Notes under the pieces: model-generated
The model's input: only the letters and a program-made list of their open reading frames with translations
Told to the model about the DNA's origin: nothing
Database searches by the model: none
Shown here: in pieces, positions 33,385 through 43,863 of the stretch
Numbering within the stretch: position 1 is the stretch's first letter
Layout: the number at the start of each line of letters is the position of its first letter
Assembly: GCA_009693255.1 (NCBI GenBank)
Contig: SHXQ01000003.1
Location: forward strand, 1-64,000
Source: Methylotenera sp.
GTDB lineage: Bacteria; Pseudomonadota; Gammaproteobacteria; Burkholderiales; Methylophilaceae
Length of the DNA stretch: 64,000 nt
Direction of reading: 5' to 3'
Translations under genes and position numbers: made by a program

Positions 33385-34893
33385 TTATTTCTTACTGTCT
33401 AATTTTGCTTTTAATAAAGCACCAAGATTGGTAGTACCCGCAGTTGCACTGTCATCTGACACTTTTGAGGCCATGTCTTTAGTTTTAGCAGATTTGGCTT
33501 TAGGTTTGGCTTCAGATTTATCTTCACTAGCACCAGATGGGTCTGCAGAAAGTTGCTTAACACCGAGTGAAATACGCTCTTTTTCTACATCAATGGCTAA
33601 GATAACAGCCTGTAATTCATCACCTTTTTTGAAGTTGCGAATGGCTTCTTCACCAGCTTGTGACCATGATAGATCTGACAGATGCACAAGACCATCAATA
33701 CCGCCTGGCAAGCCAATAAACACACCGAAATCAGTGATAGATTTGATTTGACCCGCTACTTTGTCGCCTTTAGCGTGTGTTGCTGAGAAATCATCCCATG
33801 GGTTTGCTTGGCATTGTTTCATGCCTAATGAAAGACGACGACGCGCTTCATCAATTTCAAGAATCATCACTTCAACTTCGTCACCTAACTGTGCAAGTTT
33901 GCCCGGGTGTATGTTTTTGTTAGTCCAATCCATTTCTGAAACGTGAACTAAACCTTCAATACCTGGCTCGATTTCAACAAACGCACCGTAATCCGTTAGG
34001 TTGGAAACTTTACCAAATAGACGCGTACTTACTGGGTAGCGACGTGTTAGGGCAATCCATGGATCGTCACCTAATTGTTTGATGCCCAATGAAACGCGAT
34101 TTTTTTCTTGATCAAACTTCAAGATTTTGGCTTCAACTTCTTCGCCTACTGTTAACACTTCTGATGGGTGTTTAACACGACGCCATGCCAAGTCAGTAAT
34201 ATGCAGTAAGCCATCAATGCCGCCCAAATCAACGAACGCACCATAATCAGTAATATTTTTAACGATACCTTTAACCACAGAACCTTCAGCAAGTGAACTC
34301 ATTAAAGCTTCACGGTCTGCACCAGCGCTAACTTCCATGACTGCACGGCGTGAAACAACGATGTTGTTGCGTTTGCGATCAATTTTAATGACTTTTAAGT
34401 CACACTCTTTATTTTCAAATGGTGTGGTATCTTTTACTGGGCGCACATCAACTAATGAGCCAGGCAAGAATGCCATGATGCCGTTGACAGATACGCGTAA
34501 GCCACCTTTAACTTTACCGCTGACAAAACCTTTAATGACGCGACCTTCGTTCATCGCATCTTCTAGGTCTAGCCATGTTTCCATGCGTTTTGCTTTTTCG
34601 CGTGAAAGTAATGTTGAACCAAAGCCATCTTCTAGCTTTTCAATTAACACTTTTACAAAGTCACCCACTTTAGCTTCAATTTCGCCTTGGGCGTTTTTGA
34701 ATTCTTCAGCAGCGATAACGCTCTCTGATTTTAAACCAGCGTTTACAATGACGTGGTCTTGGTCAACAGAAATAACCTCAGCGGTGATCACTTCACCAGA
34801 GCGCATTTCTTGATGAATTAAGCTTTCTTCAAAAAGCGCGGCAAAGGATTCCATTGAAGAAGATGAAGTAGTAGATTTAGAAGTAGAAGCCAT
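33385..34893 (-). CDS. rpsA: 30S ribosomal protein S1, short five-domain form
   Basis: Binds mRNA leaders on the 30S subunit. At 502 residues it is some 55-70 shorter than typical six-domain proteobacterial S1. Five S1 repeats are visible at about 32-98, 116-182, 203-271, 288-358 and 375-445. After that comes a Lys/Ser-rich linker and the terminal motif [12 protein letters not shown], with no sixth S1 domain. The first two repeats (ribosome-binding) and repeats 3-5 (RNA-binding core) look intact. It lies between cmk and ihfB in the usual order. The missing domain is discussed as a finding. Confidence 0.95.
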   Translation of the reverse strand: MASTSKSTTSSSSMESFAALFEESLIHQEMRSGEVITAEVISVDQDHVIVNAGLKSESVIAAEEFKNAQGEIEAKVGDFVKVLIEKLEDGFGSTLLSREKAKRMETWLDLEDAMNEGRVIKGFVSGKVKGGLRVSVNGIMAFLPGSLVDVRPVKDTTPFENKECDLKVIKIDRKRNNIVVSRRAVMEVSAGADREALMSSLAEGSVVKGIVKNITDYGAFVDLGGIDGLLHITDLAWRRVKHPSEVLTVGEEVEAKILKFDQEKNRVSLGIKQLGDDPWIALTRRYPVSTRLFGKVSNLTDYGAFVEIEPGIEGLVHVSEMDWTNKNIHPGKLAQLGDEVEVMILEIDEARRRLSLGMKQCQANPWDDFSATHAKGDKVAGQIKSITDFGVFIGLPGGIDGLVHLSDLSWSQAGEEAIRNFKKGDELQAVILAIDVEKERISLGVKQLSADPSGASEDKSEAKPKAKSAKTKDMASKVSDDSATAGTTNLGALLKAKLDSKK

Positions 34894-35046
34894 TAAATAA
34901 AATTACCTAAAAAATAATCCCACCTAGCAGTGGGTTGATTAAAAAAACTGCGGATCAATGTAATGCGCAGACGAAAAGAATTAACTAAATTTCAAAGAAT
35001 AGAATTATAACTAAAACATTGAAAAATAAAAGACTATTTACACAAT

Positions 35047-35721
35047 TTACGCTGGAAATTGTGTAAAACGATGATATTTTTGCAAAATAAAGTCGACTGC
35101 CTGAGAAATGGTTAAATTATCGGTTTCGAGTAAGATGGCGTCATCCGCCATCACGAGTGGTGCGCTGGTTCTATTTTGGTCTCTGGCATCACGGTCTAGC
35201 AAATCTTGCAAGATGTCATCATAGTTAGCGGCCTGATTTTTATTCATCAGTTGTTGGTAGCGGCGCGAGGCGCGAACCGCTGTAGTCGCTGTTAAAAAAA
35301 CTTTTAATGGTGCTTTTGGGAAAATGACGGTGCCCATATCGCGACCATCTGCAACTAAGCCAGGCGCCCGGCAAAAGTGATGTTGCATGTCAAGTAAGGC
35401 CGCACGTAATGGCGCGTGCACTGCGACTTGAGATGCCCCCTTGCCTATGGCTTCAGTGCGAATGTGATAAGCAATATCTTTGTCATTCAAAAGTACTTGC
35501 TCGTCAACAAACACAATGTTCAGATTTTTTGCGCATTCAGCGACTGCGGGTGCATCTGACCACGCAATATGTTGTTGGTGTGTCGCTAGCGCTACAATAC
35601 GATACAAGGCACCTGAATCTAAATAATGAAAGCCCAGTTGTGTTGCCACGAGTTGTGCGACTGTGCCTTTTCCAGAGGCAGAAGGGCCATCAATAGTAAT
35701 GACTGGTATGCTGGCGTTCAT
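35047..35721 (-). CDS. cmk: Cytidylate kinase
   Basis: Phosphorylates CMP and dCMP. The 224-residue P-loop kinase has [10 protein letters not shown] at residues 11-20, the NMP-binding stretch [10 protein letters not shown], and the LID-type region [19 protein letters not shown]. The start overlaps the aroA stop by four bases (ATGA type). Gene order aroA-cmk-rpsA is conserved across proteobacteria. Confidence 0.95.
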   Translation of the reverse strand: MNASIPVITIDGPSASGKGTVAQLVATQLGFHYLDSGALYRIVALATHQQHIAWSDAPAVAECAKNLNIVFVDEQVLLNDKDIAYHIRTEAIGKGASQVAVHAPLRAALLDMQHHFCRAPGLVADGRDMGTVIFPKAPLKVFLTATTAVRASRRYQQLMNKNQAANYDDILQDLLDRDARDQNRTSAPLVMADDAILLETDNLTISQAVDFILQKYHRFTQFPA

Positions 35722-36998
35722 CCGACAATTTTCCTATAACATAGAAAGTAATCGGGGAAGGTCTTGTTGACGCATGCCGGGTCGTTGATGGTAATTGCGA
35801 CGCCTCCAAGTGATACTAAGGCAAAGCACATCGCCATACGGTGGTCATCATAGGTATCAATCACGGCATTATTGGTGAGCTTGGCCGGTGGGGTGATTTC
35901 AATGAAATCGGCACCTTCAACAATAATCGCGCCTACTTTGCGTAATTCGGTTGCCATGGCGCTAAGTCTATCGGTTTCTTTTACACGCCAACTGGCGATA
36001 TTTCTCAGGGTAGTCGTGCCATCGGCAAATAAAGCCATAATTGCCAAGGTCATCGCCGCATCAGGGATGTGGTTGCAATCGAGGTCAATAGCTTTGATTT
36101 TAATGGCTTTGTGCGCTGTAATATGGTTTTCAGCATACGCAATGTTGCCTCCCATCATCGTGAGCGCTTCAGCAAAGCGCACGTCACCTTGTATGCTATG
36201 TTGACCTATGCCTTCTACACGAACATTGCCACCTATCACGCCAGCTGCTAAGAAATACGAAGCACTAGAGGCGTCACCTTCGACAAATATTTCATTAGGG
36301 CTAATGTATTGACTGTTAGCTTCTATGATAAAACTTTGCCAGCCATCACGCTGAACCTGCACCCCAAACTTGGCCATGAGGTTAAGGGTAATTTCGATGT
36401 AGGGTTTAGAAATTAATTCGCCTATAACTTCAATAGTGGCTTTCCGCTTAGTCAGTGGCAAGGCCATCAGTAAAGCGGTTAAAAACTGACTGGAAACGTC
36501 ACCGCGTATTTGTATCGGTTTACTTAAATCAGAATTTGCTGGTGAAATTATTAGCGGCGGAAAGCCAGGGTTACCTGAGTATTCAATGGCAGCGCCAGCT
36601 TGAAGTAAGGCATCTATTAAATCAGCAATCGGGCGCTCGTGCATGCGTGGCACCCCGGAAAGCTGGTAGTGCCCATTTGAAAAAGCCAGTGCAGCGGTCA
36701 GTGGCCTAAATGCAGTGCCGGCATTACCTAAAAATAAATCTACATTTTTGTTAGGAAAATTGCCAGCACAACCGTTTACGCGCCACGCATTTTCGGCAAA
36801 GTTTTCTAACTTAATCCCTAGTTTTTCTAAGGATTCCAACATACGTGCAGTATCATCGGAAGCCAATAAATCACGAATTTCAGTCGTACCAGTCGCAAGT
36901 GCAGCGAGCAGTAAAGTGCGATTTGAAATGCTTTTTGAGCCGGGCAGGGCAATGTTGCCCTGAGCTTGATGGCTAGCAGGTAGGGAAAGTTGTTCCAT
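35718..36998 (-). CDS. aroA: 3-phosphoshikimate 1-carboxyvinyltransferase (EPSP synthase)
   Basis: Adds enolpyruvate from PEP to shikimate-3-phosphate. The 426-residue class I enzyme has the start motif [30 protein letters not shown] in the PEP-binding region, and the late motif [13 protein letters not shown]. It lies 30 bases downstream of tyrA, so two aromatic pathway genes are together; pheA, hisC and serC, which often precede them, are not here. Confidence 0.96.
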   Translation of the reverse strand: MEQLSLPASHQAQGNIALPGSKSISNRTLLLAALATGTTEIRDLLASDDTARMLESLEKLGIKLENFAENAWRVNGCAGNFPNKNVDLFLGNAGTAFRPLTAALAFSNGHYQLSGVPRMHERPIADLIDALLQAGAAIEYSGNPGFPPLIISPANSDLSKPIQIRGDVSSQFLTALLMALPLTKRKATIEVIGELISKPYIEITLNLMAKFGVQVQRDGWQSFIIEANSQYISPNEIFVEGDASSASYFLAAGVIGGNVRVEGIGQHSIQGDVRFAEALTMMGGNIAYAENHITAHKAIKIKAIDLDCNHIPDAAMTLAIMALFADGTTTLRNIASWRVKETDRLSAMATELRKVGAIIVEGADFIEITPPAKLTNNAVIDTYDDHRMAMCFALVSLGGVAITINDPACVNKTFPDYFLCYRKIVG

Positions 36999-37028
36999 GT
37001 AATTTCTTTATGGTAATTATTATTCTAG

Positions 37029-37901
37029 CTATGGTTTTGCTGTTTCCCAGGCGTTTCGGGCAGTACTGGCACGCTCAAACAAAGACTGTAAGCCATGCGC
37101 ATCCGCATTTTCAATTAGTTTTTTTAGCATAGACAATTCTTCTTGGTAAGCCGTTAACTCATTCAGTAAGGCGTTTTTATTGGCTAAGCTAATGTCTCGC
37201 CACATTTCTGGATGGCTGCCGGCAATGCGGGTAAAGTCTCTAAAGCCGCTAGCGGCAAAGCCAAATAACTGTGTGGCATTCGGCCGAGAAGCAATGTCAT
37301 CTACCAGTGCAAACGCTAGCAGATGAGGTAAATGGCTCACAGCAGCAAAAATACTATCATGCATTTCGGCAGACATTTCACTCACGTTAGCACCACAGGT
37401 TTGCCAAAACTTAGCAACGCTAGCAAGCGCTTGCGTGCTGGTCTCTGGGCAGGGCGTTAAAACAACATTTTTGCCAATAAATAAATCAGCCAAGGCGGCG
37501 CTTGCACCGCTTTTTTCTGCGCCAGCAATGGGGTGGCCACCGACAAACTGCGTAAATTGTTCGCCTAAAATTTCTTTCGCGCAAGCTAAAACATCGCTCT
37601 TGGTGCTGCCGGCATCCGTAATGACAGTGTTGTGGCTTAAATGAGGTTTTATGCTTTGCAGAATAGCCGTCGTTTGTGCCACTGGCGCGGCAATCAACAC
37701 CATGTCAGCGTCTTTAAGCGCTAGCACAATATCAGTGGCTGCCGTGTCAATCACGCCTAACTCTAGTGCGGTTTGCAGGCTTTTACTGGTGCGACCAACG
37801 CCGACAATTTGCGGTGCGACATTAATCCCGGCGGCTTTTTTAAAAGCCAGCGCAACTGATCCGCCAATCAAGCCCACACCAAAGATAACAATTTTTTTCA
37901 A
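37029..37901 (-). CDS. tyrA: Prephenate (arogenate) dehydrogenase
   Basis: Oxidative decarboxylation of prephenate or arogenate towards tyrosine. The 290-residue monofunctional protein starts with the NAD-binding IFGVGLIGGSVALAFK and contains the GGHPIAGAEKSGASAA active-site loop, whose histidine is conserved in the family, and the later HLPHLLAFAL motif. There is no chorismate mutase domain. It heads the tyrA-aroA-cmk-rpsA-ihfB minus-strand series. Confidence 0.93.
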   Translation of the reverse strand: MKKIVIFGVGLIGGSVALAFKKAAGINVAPQIVGVGRTSKSLQTALELGVIDTAATDIVLALKDADMVLIAAPVAQTTAILQSIKPHLSHNTVITDAGSTKSDVLACAKEILGEQFTQFVGGHPIAGAEKSGASAALADLFIGKNVVLTPCPETSTQALASVAKFWQTCGANVSEMSAEMHDSIFAAVSHLPHLLAFALVDDIASRPNATQLFGFAASGFRDFTRIAGSHPEMWRDISLANKNALLNELTAYQEELSMLKKLIENADAHGLQSLFERASTARNAWETAKP

Positions 37902-38003
37902 TTAACGCTGACTTTAAATTCTAATGAAAGCCAATTGTAGCATCGTTGGAATTAACAAACAGAAGCCTTATGCGTTTTTTTACTTAGTTTAAGTGTCGAT
38001 TGT

Positions 38004-38756
38004 TTATTTAAGCCACTCGCCATCAATCAACTTTTCTAACGGCTTGTAATTCTGTTTATAAGTCATTTTTCGACTGTCTTTAATCCAGTAACCTAGGTAT
38101 AGGTAGGACAGATTTAAAGTTTTAGCCCATTCAATTTGCCAAAGTACGTTATAGGTACCAAAACTCGCTTTTGTATCATCGGGCTTATAAAAAGTATAAA
38201 CGGCTGAAATGCCATCTTGAACTAGATCAATGACGCTGATCATTTTGAGTTGATCGCCTTCTCTAAACTCAACCAACACACTTTCAACATTAGTTTGACA
38301 TAAAAAATTTCTGTACTGCTCAACATCCTCTTGCTCAGACTTGTTTTCTTGGTTCAATTTGTCGTCTTGATTTATTTGGTCATTAGCGTGCCTTGCATTT
38401 TGGTAGTTGGCGTAGAGGGCGTAATGCTCGGCGTCATAGGCAACGGGGAGAATAGTTGCAATGAGGTTTTTATGGTGTTGGTAAGCGCGTTTTTGACTGC
38501 GACTAGGGATGAAGTCAGGTAAAAAAATTCTCACGGGTACGCACTCCTGACAGTTCTCGCAATGCGGTTTATAGGCAAATTTCCCGCTACGTCTAAACCC
38601 TTGCTGAATTAAGCTGCTATAGACTGTTGCGTCAATGAGATGTTGCGGTGAGGCGATTAAGCTTTGTGCGAGTTTGTTGGGTAAGTAGCCGCAACTGTAA
38701 CCAGTAGTGACGTAAAACTGTAGTTTGTGTAAGGGTGGTTCGCTAGGGAGTGTCAT
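38004..38756 (-). CDS. bpt: Aspartate/glutamate leucyltransferase Bpt (N-end rule)
   Basis: Transfers leucine from tRNA to N-terminal Asp/Glu, marking proteins for ClpAP. The 250-residue GNAT-fold protein has the cysteine-rich N-terminal part (YSCGYLPN, then HCENCQECVPVRI) and the C-terminal AYTFYKPD-like VYTFYKPD and YLGYWIKDSRKMTYK motifs. An Asn/Gln/Asp/Glu-rich stretch of about 20 residues near position 125-145 looks like a recent low-complexity expansion. The gene directly follows aat, its functional partner. Confidence 0.92.
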   Translation of the reverse strand: MTLPSEPPLHKLQFYVTTGYSCGYLPNKLAQSLIASPQHLIDATVYSSLIQQGFRRSGKFAYKPHCENCQECVPVRIFLPDFIPSRSQKRAYQHHKNLIATILPVAYDAEHYALYANYQNARHANDQINQDDKLNQENKSEQEDVEQYRNFLCQTNVESVLVEFREGDQLKMISVIDLVQDGISAVYTFYKPDDTKASFGTYNVLWQIEWAKTLNLSYLYLGYWIKDSRKMTYKQNYKPLEKLIDGEWLK

Positions 38757-38757
38757 G

Positions 38758-39447
38758 TCAAAATTCTATCAGTTTTAATAATTGCTGCATCAGTTTATCG
38801 CGTGGAATTTCACGGCCACCAAAGCTAGCTAATAAAGGCGTTTTCATTTGGCAATCGATAAGACCAACTCCTTGTGATTGCAAATATTTCACTAGGTGTA
38901 CAAGCGCTACTTTTGATGCATCGGTCACATGGTGAAACATGCTTTCACCATAAAACATACGCCCAATTTTAATGCCGTAGCAACCGCCCACCAATTGGTT
39001 GTTTAGCCAGCTTTCCATGCTTATGGCATAGCCTGCTTGGTGCAAGCTACAATAGGCTTCAATAATATCTGACGTAATCCAAGTGCCGGGTTGGCCTGCA
39101 CGCGCGGTGTGTCTGCAAGCGCTAATCACTTGATGAAATGCACTGTTAAAACGAATTTCAAAAGAGCTATTCTTGAGTGTTTTTTTAAGTGAATTTGATA
39201 TTTTTAATTCGTTTGGAAAAAGTACCATGCGTGGGTTAGGGCTCCACCACATCACTGGTTCACCTTCGCTAAACCAAGGAAATATGCCTTGTTGGTAAGC
39301 GCTTAGCAGTCTGGCGACAGACAAATCCCCGCCGATCGCTAGCAGTCCATTGGGCTCGGCGAGTGCGGCAGATAAAGGTGGGAATGCACAGTCGCCCTCT
39401 ATATTTGCAATGCGTCCATGCGGTAATTGGTAGTAAGTGTGGCTCAT
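38758..39447 (-). CDS. aat: Leucyl/phenylalanyl-tRNA-protein transferase
   Basis: Adds Leu or Phe to N-terminal Lys/Arg in the bacterial N-degron pathway. The 229 residues show the family signatures AYQQGIFPWFSEGEPVMWWSPNPRMVLFP (two adjacent blocks) and GGCYGIKIGRMFYGESMF, and the late VGLIDCQMKTPLLASFGG. One base separates it from bpt, so both ends of the N-degron system are made together. Confidence 0.95.
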   Translation of the reverse strand: MSHTYYQLPHGRIANIEGDCAFPPLSAALAEPNGLLAIGGDLSVARLLSAYQQGIFPWFSEGEPVMWWSPNPRMVLFPNELKISNSLKKTLKNSSFEIRFNSAFHQVISACRHTARAGQPGTWITSDIIEAYCSLHQAGYAISMESWLNNQLVGGCYGIKIGRMFYGESMFHHVTDASKVALVHLVKYLQSQGVGLIDCQMKTPLLASFGGREIPRDKLMQQLLKLIEF

Positions 39448-39567
39448 TGAAGGGGATGGCTAAGTGTTATTCCTTAAGCGATATATTTGCTTATACTAAA
39501 CATACTATTTATTTGTCGGACTATCTGATTTATAGTAAACAATTAACATCGTTAGTGAAAGGTAAAA

Positions 39568-39918
39568 ATGCAATATCTAATCATAAAATACTTAATTACC
39601 GCAGGGGTGGTGGTGCTGGTTTCTGAATCTGCCAAGCGCAGTGACAAGCTTGGCGGTTTGATTGCGGCGCTACCATTAGTCACGGTGCTCACGCTGATTT
39701 GGCTCTATGTAGAGCGTCAGCCGACAAGTAAAATTGCCAATCATGCCTATTATACTTTTTGGTATGTGCTACCTACCTTGCCCATGTTTTTGCTTTTTCC
39801 CTATTTATTGCCTAAATGGGGCTTTGTGTTGACCTTAACTACTTGTGTGATATTTACCATGGTCACCTTTTTGCTCTTTGCCTTAGTGATGAAGCAATTT
39901 TCGGTAGACTTGTTATAA
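39568..39918 (+). CDS. DUF3147 small membrane protein
   Basis: A 116-residue protein with four predicted membrane helices (about 5-18, 30-45, 62-80, 86-108) and the conserved loop SAKRSDKLGGLIAALPLVTVLTLIWL. Its pattern fits DUF3147, of unknown function. It reads away from aat and precedes ygiQ by about 100 bases. The ATG is preceded by AAAGGTAAAA. Confidence 0.75.
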   Translation: MQYLIIKYLITAGVVVLVSESAKRSDKLGGLIAALPLVTVLTLIWLYVERQPTSKIANHAYYTFWYVLPTLPMFLLFPYLLPKWGFVLTLTTCVIFTMVTFLLFALVMKQFSVDLL

Positions 39919-40015
39919 GTAGGGTTAATGGCAGCTAAAATTCTGTAAAAAAAAGCTTCTTAATCATAGAATTAGCGCGTAAAATGCGCGAACTTTATAG
40001 TTAGTAGCGGATATC

Positions 40016-42199
40016 TTGGAACAATACTTAACAATGCTGGCAAAGCCCATTCACAGCTATCGTCCTTACTGGGCGAAGCGGTTTGGCGCCTCGCCGATTC
40101 TACCCATGTCGCGTGCCGAGATGGATGCGCTAGGCTGGGATAGTTGTGACATTATTTTGGTTTCAGGCGATTGCTATATTGATCATCCTAGTTTTGGTGT
40201 GGCATTAGTAGGACGCTTGCTGGAAGCGCAAGGTTTTCGTGTCGGGATTATTGCCCAACCTGATTGGCAAAATGCCAGTGCTTTTAAAGCGCTAGGTAAA
40301 CCAAATCTATACTTTGGGGTGACAGCGGGCAATATGGATAGCATGGTCAACCGTTACACGGCGGATAGAAAAATCCGCAGTGATGATGCTTATACCCCTG
40401 ATGCCGCACCGAACAAACGTCCAGACCGTGCGGTGCTAGTGTATAGCCAACGCTGTCGCGAAGCTTATTCTGATGTACCATTGGTGATAGGCAGTATTGA
40501 GGCCAGTTTGCGCCGTATTGCGCATTACGATTACTGGAGCGACAAAGTCCGCCGCAGTATTCTGGTGGATTCTAAAGCTGATATTTTGCTTTACGGCAAT
40601 GCTGAGCGCGCTTTGATAGAATTAAGTCATCGACTTGCTAGAGGCGAGAAAGTCACTGACATCCAAGATATTCGCGGTACGGCTTTTTTGCGCAAAAAGA
40701 TTCCACAAGGTTGGAGCGAGATTGAAAGCACAAAACTAGACCGTCCAGGTGCCGTTGAAAAGCATGTTGACCCCTATGAAATAAAAATGGGTAAAGCAGA
40801 TGCAAGCTGCGCAACCGATGATACTTCCTCATCCCTAGCCCCTCTCCCGCTTGCCAGTGAGGGGAATAGTATTACGCATGTTGTTGCTATGCCTATTTCG
40901 CGTAAGCCCAAAGCAGATAGAGCTAAACAAGTGGTGCGCTTGCCAGATTACGAGGCGGTTGCACAAAATCCTGTGTTATATGCGCATGCTTCGCGCGTCT
41001 TGCATTTGGAAGCTAACCCAGGCAATGCGCGCGCTTTGGTGCAAAAGCATGGCGATAGGGAGGTGTGGCTCAATCCACCACCAATTCCGCTTACCACCAA
41101 AGAGATGGATTATGTTTACGATATGCCCTACGCGCGCAAGCCGCATCCAGCGTATGGTGATGCAAAAGTACCGGCTTGGGAAATGATTCGTTTTAGCGTC
41201 AATATTATGCGCGGCTGTTTTGGTGGCTGCACGTTTTGTAGTATTACTGAGCACGAAGGCCGCATTATTCAAAGTCGCAGCGAAGCCAGTATTCTGAAAG
41301 AAGTGGAAGAAATCCGCGACAAAGTGGATGGCTTTACTGGCGTTATTTCTGACTTAGGCGGTCCAACGGCTAATATGTACCGCATTGCTTGCAAGAGTGA
41401 GGCGATTGAAAAATCTTGCCGAAAGATGAGTTGTGTTTATCCTGGTATTTGTGAAAACTTGAATACTGACCATACTGCACTGATCCAGTTGTACCGAAAA
41501 GCGCGCGCCATTAAAGGTATTAAGAAAATATTAATCGGTAGTGGTGTGCGTTACGACCTTGCCGTTAAATCACCAGAATACGTCAAAGAGTTGGTGCAAC
41601 ATCATGTGGGTGGCTACTTAAAAATTGCCCCAGAGCATTCTGAGGAAAATGTACTCAGTAAGATGATGAAGCCAGGTATGGAGGCTTATGATGAGTTTAA
41701 AGCCATGTTTGAAAAATTTAGTGCTGAAGCGGGTAAAAAGCAGTATTTGATTCCCTACTTTATTGCGGCACACCCTGGCACAACCGACCAAGATATGCTG
41801 AATTTGGCGCTATGGCTCAAAAAATATGACTTCAAGTTAGATCAAGTACAAACCTTTACGCCGACACCGATGGCGATGGCAACGGCCATGTATCACTCAG
41901 GCAAAAACCCGTTACGTAAAGTGACGGTTGATTCTGAAAATGTGCCAATCCCAAAAGCTGGTAACGTGCGTAAATTGCATAAGGCTTTTATCCGCTATCA
42001 CGACCCCAATAACTGGCCAATGCTACGCGAGGCTTTACAGAAAATGGGCCGTGCTGATTTAATTGGTAATGGCAAGCAGCACTTGATTCCTGCATGGCAA
42101 CCGCTTTCAAATAAGCCTATCACTACGGTACGTGGCGAGCAGTTAGAGAGAACCGTGCGGCCTAGGCGAGTGGTTGAAGGTAAGCGTAAATACTCATAA
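40016..42199 (+). CDS. ygiQ: YgiQ-family radical SAM protein
   Basis: A large radical SAM enzyme of unknown reaction. The 727-residue protein has the N-terminal family region ([21 protein letters not shown]), the radical SAM cysteine motif [16 protein letters not shown] near residue 400, and the C-terminal DUF3362-like part. The proposed start is TTG; an in-frame ATG six codons later is also possible. A stretch of about 20 residues around position 270-290 ([13 protein letters not shown]...) is foreign-looking and encoded by a palindrome. The 3' end overlaps the convergent rsuA-like gene by six bases. Confidence 0.9.
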   Translation: MEQYLTMLAKPIHSYRPYWAKRFGASPILPMSRAEMDALGWDSCDIILVSGDCYIDHPSFGVALVGRLLEAQGFRVGIIAQPDWQNASAFKALGKPNLYFGVTAGNMDSMVNRYTADRKIRSDDAYTPDAAPNKRPDRAVLVYSQRCREAYSDVPLVIGSIEASLRRIAHYDYWSDKVRRSILVDSKADILLYGNAERALIELSHRLARGEKVTDIQDIRGTAFLRKKIPQGWSEIESTKLDRPGAVEKHVDPYEIKMGKADASCATDDTSSSLAPLPLASEGNSITHVVAMPISRKPKADRAKQVVRLPDYEAVAQNPVLYAHASRVLHLEANPGNARALVQKHGDREVWLNPPPIPLTTKEMDYVYDMPYARKPHPAYGDAKVPAWEMIRFSVNIMRGCFGGCTFCSITEHEGRIIQSRSEASILKEVEEIRDKVDGFTGVISDLGGPTANMYRIACKSEAIEKSCRKMSCVYPGICENLNTDHTALIQLYRKARAIKGIKKILIGSGVRYDLAVKSPEYVKELVQHHVGGYLKIAPEHSEENVLSKMMKPGMEAYDEFKAMFEKFSAEAGKKQYLIPYFIAAHPGTTDQDMLNLALWLKKYDFKLDQVQTFTPTPMAMATAMYHSGKNPLRKVTVDSENVPIPKAGNVRKLHKAFIRYHDPNNWPMLREALQKMGRADLIGNGKQHLIPAWQPLSNKPITTVRGEQLERTVRPRRVVEGKRKYS
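40839..40864. repeat. Palindromic element inside ygiQ
   Basis: CCCCTC (40839-40844) and GAGGGG (40859-40864) flank TCCCGCTTGCCAGT, resembling the widespread intergenic CTCTCCCGCTTGCGGGAGAG type of repeat after mutation. It lies in frame within ygiQ, in a segment that the family does not normally have. No other copy was noticed in the window. Confidence 0.45.
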
Positions 42200-42922
42200 G
42201 CGCATTGACGTGTGGCCCAGCTTTACCATGTCGCTCTCGGTCAACCAGCGCCATTCGCCAACGGCTAGGTCATCAGGCAATTTTAACGCACCAATTTGAA
42301 TGCGCTTTAGGTTTTCAACACGGTTGCTAATGGCGGCAACCATACGTTTCACTTGATGGTATTTTCCTTCAGCTAAGGACATATGAATAACGTGGCCGCT
42401 GATGCGCGTGCAAGCTAAGGCGGCAATAGGCGCATCTTCGTCTATCAATTGCACCCCTTTTAAAATATGGGCAATTTGTGAGTCATCAACCGGATGTTTA
42501 CAGGTGACCTCATATATTTTTGCTACCTTGTGTTTAGGTGAGCTCATTTGGTGGATAAACTGCCCGTCATCAGAAATGAGGATTAAGCCAGTGGTATCCT
42601 CATCCAACCGGCCTATACATTGCACGTCACGCACAACCAGCGGGTGGGGTAGTAGGCTGTAAATAGTCGGGTGGTGCTGCGTTTTGTGTGAGCACTCGTA
42701 ATTGCTCGGTTTGTGTAACATGAGGTAAGATTTTTCACGGTAATCCCATGCCTCGCCTTTGACAGTGTATTGTAGACCGTCTAAATCAAATTCAGTATTT
42801 GGGTCGTCACAAGCCAGACCGTTGACAGTCACTTCATTATTCCAAATCATCATGCGGCATAATTTGCGAGCACCAAAGCCTTGGTTGTGGATAATGCGTT
42901 CAAGCGCTAATTTTTTTCCCAT
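42194..42922 (-). CDS. rsuA: RsuA-family 16S rRNA pseudouridine synthase
   Basis: Isomerises uridine to pseudouridine in rRNA (U516 of 16S for RsuA). With the ATG at 42922 the protein has 242 residues: an N-terminal S4 RNA-binding domain ([22 protein letters not shown], split by the family) and the catalytic domain with the aspartate in [12 protein letters not shown]. Upstream in-frame codons run into the neighbouring relic and are not family-like. TATAAT ends six bases before the ATG, so a leaderless transcript is possible. Subfamily (RsuA versus RluE/F) is less certain. Confidence 0.85.
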   Translation of the reverse strand: MGKKLALERIIHNQGFGARKLCRMMIWNNEVTVNGLACDDPNTEFDLDGLQYTVKGEAWDYREKSYLMLHKPSNYECSHKTQHHPTIYSLLPHPLVVRDVQCIGRLDEDTTGLILISDDGQFIHQMSSPKHKVAKIYEVTCKHPVDDSQIAHILKGVQLIDEDAPIAALACTRISGHVIHMSLAEGKYHQVKRMVAAISNRVENLKRIQIGALKLPDDLAVGEWRWLTESDMVKLGHTSMRL

Positions 42923-42998
42923 ACGTGCATTATAGCGTGAGCCGCTAAAAACCCCAGATATCCTGCACAATAGGTCATTAGAAAAACTGGCTTGTGTC

Positions 42999-43466
42999 AT
43001 GCTTGATCAAATTAAGCTACATGCTATTAATCCGCGGCGTATTTGTTTTGAAATCACCGAGACTGTCGTCATTACTAACCTTAATAAGGCGCGTCAATTT
43101 ATGTGGACGCTACGTGAAATTGGTTGCCGCTTCTCGCTGGATGACTTTGGCAGTGGCTTATCGTTTTTCGTCTACCTAAAGGATTTGGAGGTAGATTTCC
43201 TTAAAATTGATGGCATGTTTGTTAAGGCGATTACCAACAATAAAGTGGATCGCGCTATGGTTGAATCCATTAATAATGTAGGTCATATGATGGGGATGCA
43301 TACAATCGCTGAATTCGCTGAAACCGATGAGATTCTCAAAGTGCTTAGGGAAATCGATGTGGATTATGCGCAAGGCTATGCGGTGACTGAACCTGAACTG
43401 TTTGATGATGCATTTTATGTTAATCCAGCACTACTGGCTAATCGCTTTAGCGATAGAAAAGCTTAG
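42999..43466 (+). pseudogene. 5'-truncated EAL-domain (cyclic-di-GMP phosphodiesterase) fragment
   Basis: About 155 residues corresponding to the C-terminal two thirds of an EAL domain. ICFEITET, SLDDFGSG, VDFLKIDGMFVK and GMHTIAEFAETDEIL are readable, but the EAL motif itself and everything upstream (normally sensor and GGDEF domains) are missing. The fragment starts abruptly next to rsuA. It therefore lacks key metal ligands and is presumed inactive. It ends four bases into the convergent DUF779 gene. Confidence 0.8.
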
Positions 43467-43843
43467 TTAAAGCCATAGCGAACAACTGGACCTAGCTGTT
43501 GTAATTCTTCGTCATTGTACAAGCGTCCGCGAGTAATAAATGCCATTCCTGTGCCACAATCTAATGAAAATGAACCGCTAGAGCCTGGCAGGGCGTCTAA
43601 AATAGTGTGGGTATTTTCTGAAAACTGAAAGTGATTGTGGCCCATATAGAAAACCGCACCTTCCACTTCTCCGACGATAATATCAGATGGACTGGGTTTG
43701 AATTCGTTGATTGGCATACATAGCGGGACACTTCCCTCGCAACATCCACCAGATTGAAAGAATAAAATGGGGCCGTGCTGTGCGGTAAGTTTGTGAATTA
43801 ACGCGATAGCAGCCGGGGTGGCGGATAGACGATCAGTTATCAC
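43463..43843 (-). CDS. DUF779 family protein
   Basis: A 126-residue protein with the family's cysteine-containing motif FFQSGGCCEGSVPLC and the C-terminal SFSLDCGTGMAFITRGRL. DUF779 genes are often found beside NAD-dependent aldehyde dehydrogenases, as here. Its biochemical role is unknown; a link to aldehyde dehydrogenase maturation or metal handling is inference. A terminator-like hairpin separates it from the dehydrogenase gene. Confidence 0.85.
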   Translation of the reverse strand: MITDRLSATPAAIALIHKLTAQHGPILFFQSGGCCEGSVPLCMPINEFKPSPSDIIVGEVEGAVFYMGHNHFQFSENTHTILDALPGSSGSFSLDCGTGMAFITRGRLYNDEELQQLGPVVRYGFN

Positions 43844-43863
43844 TTAATCTCCATACAAAAAAT

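Noticed and set aside
34337-34813. 158-codon plus-strand frame antisense to rpsA
   Set aside because: A codon shadow of the conserved S1 repeats; no ribosome site or domain.
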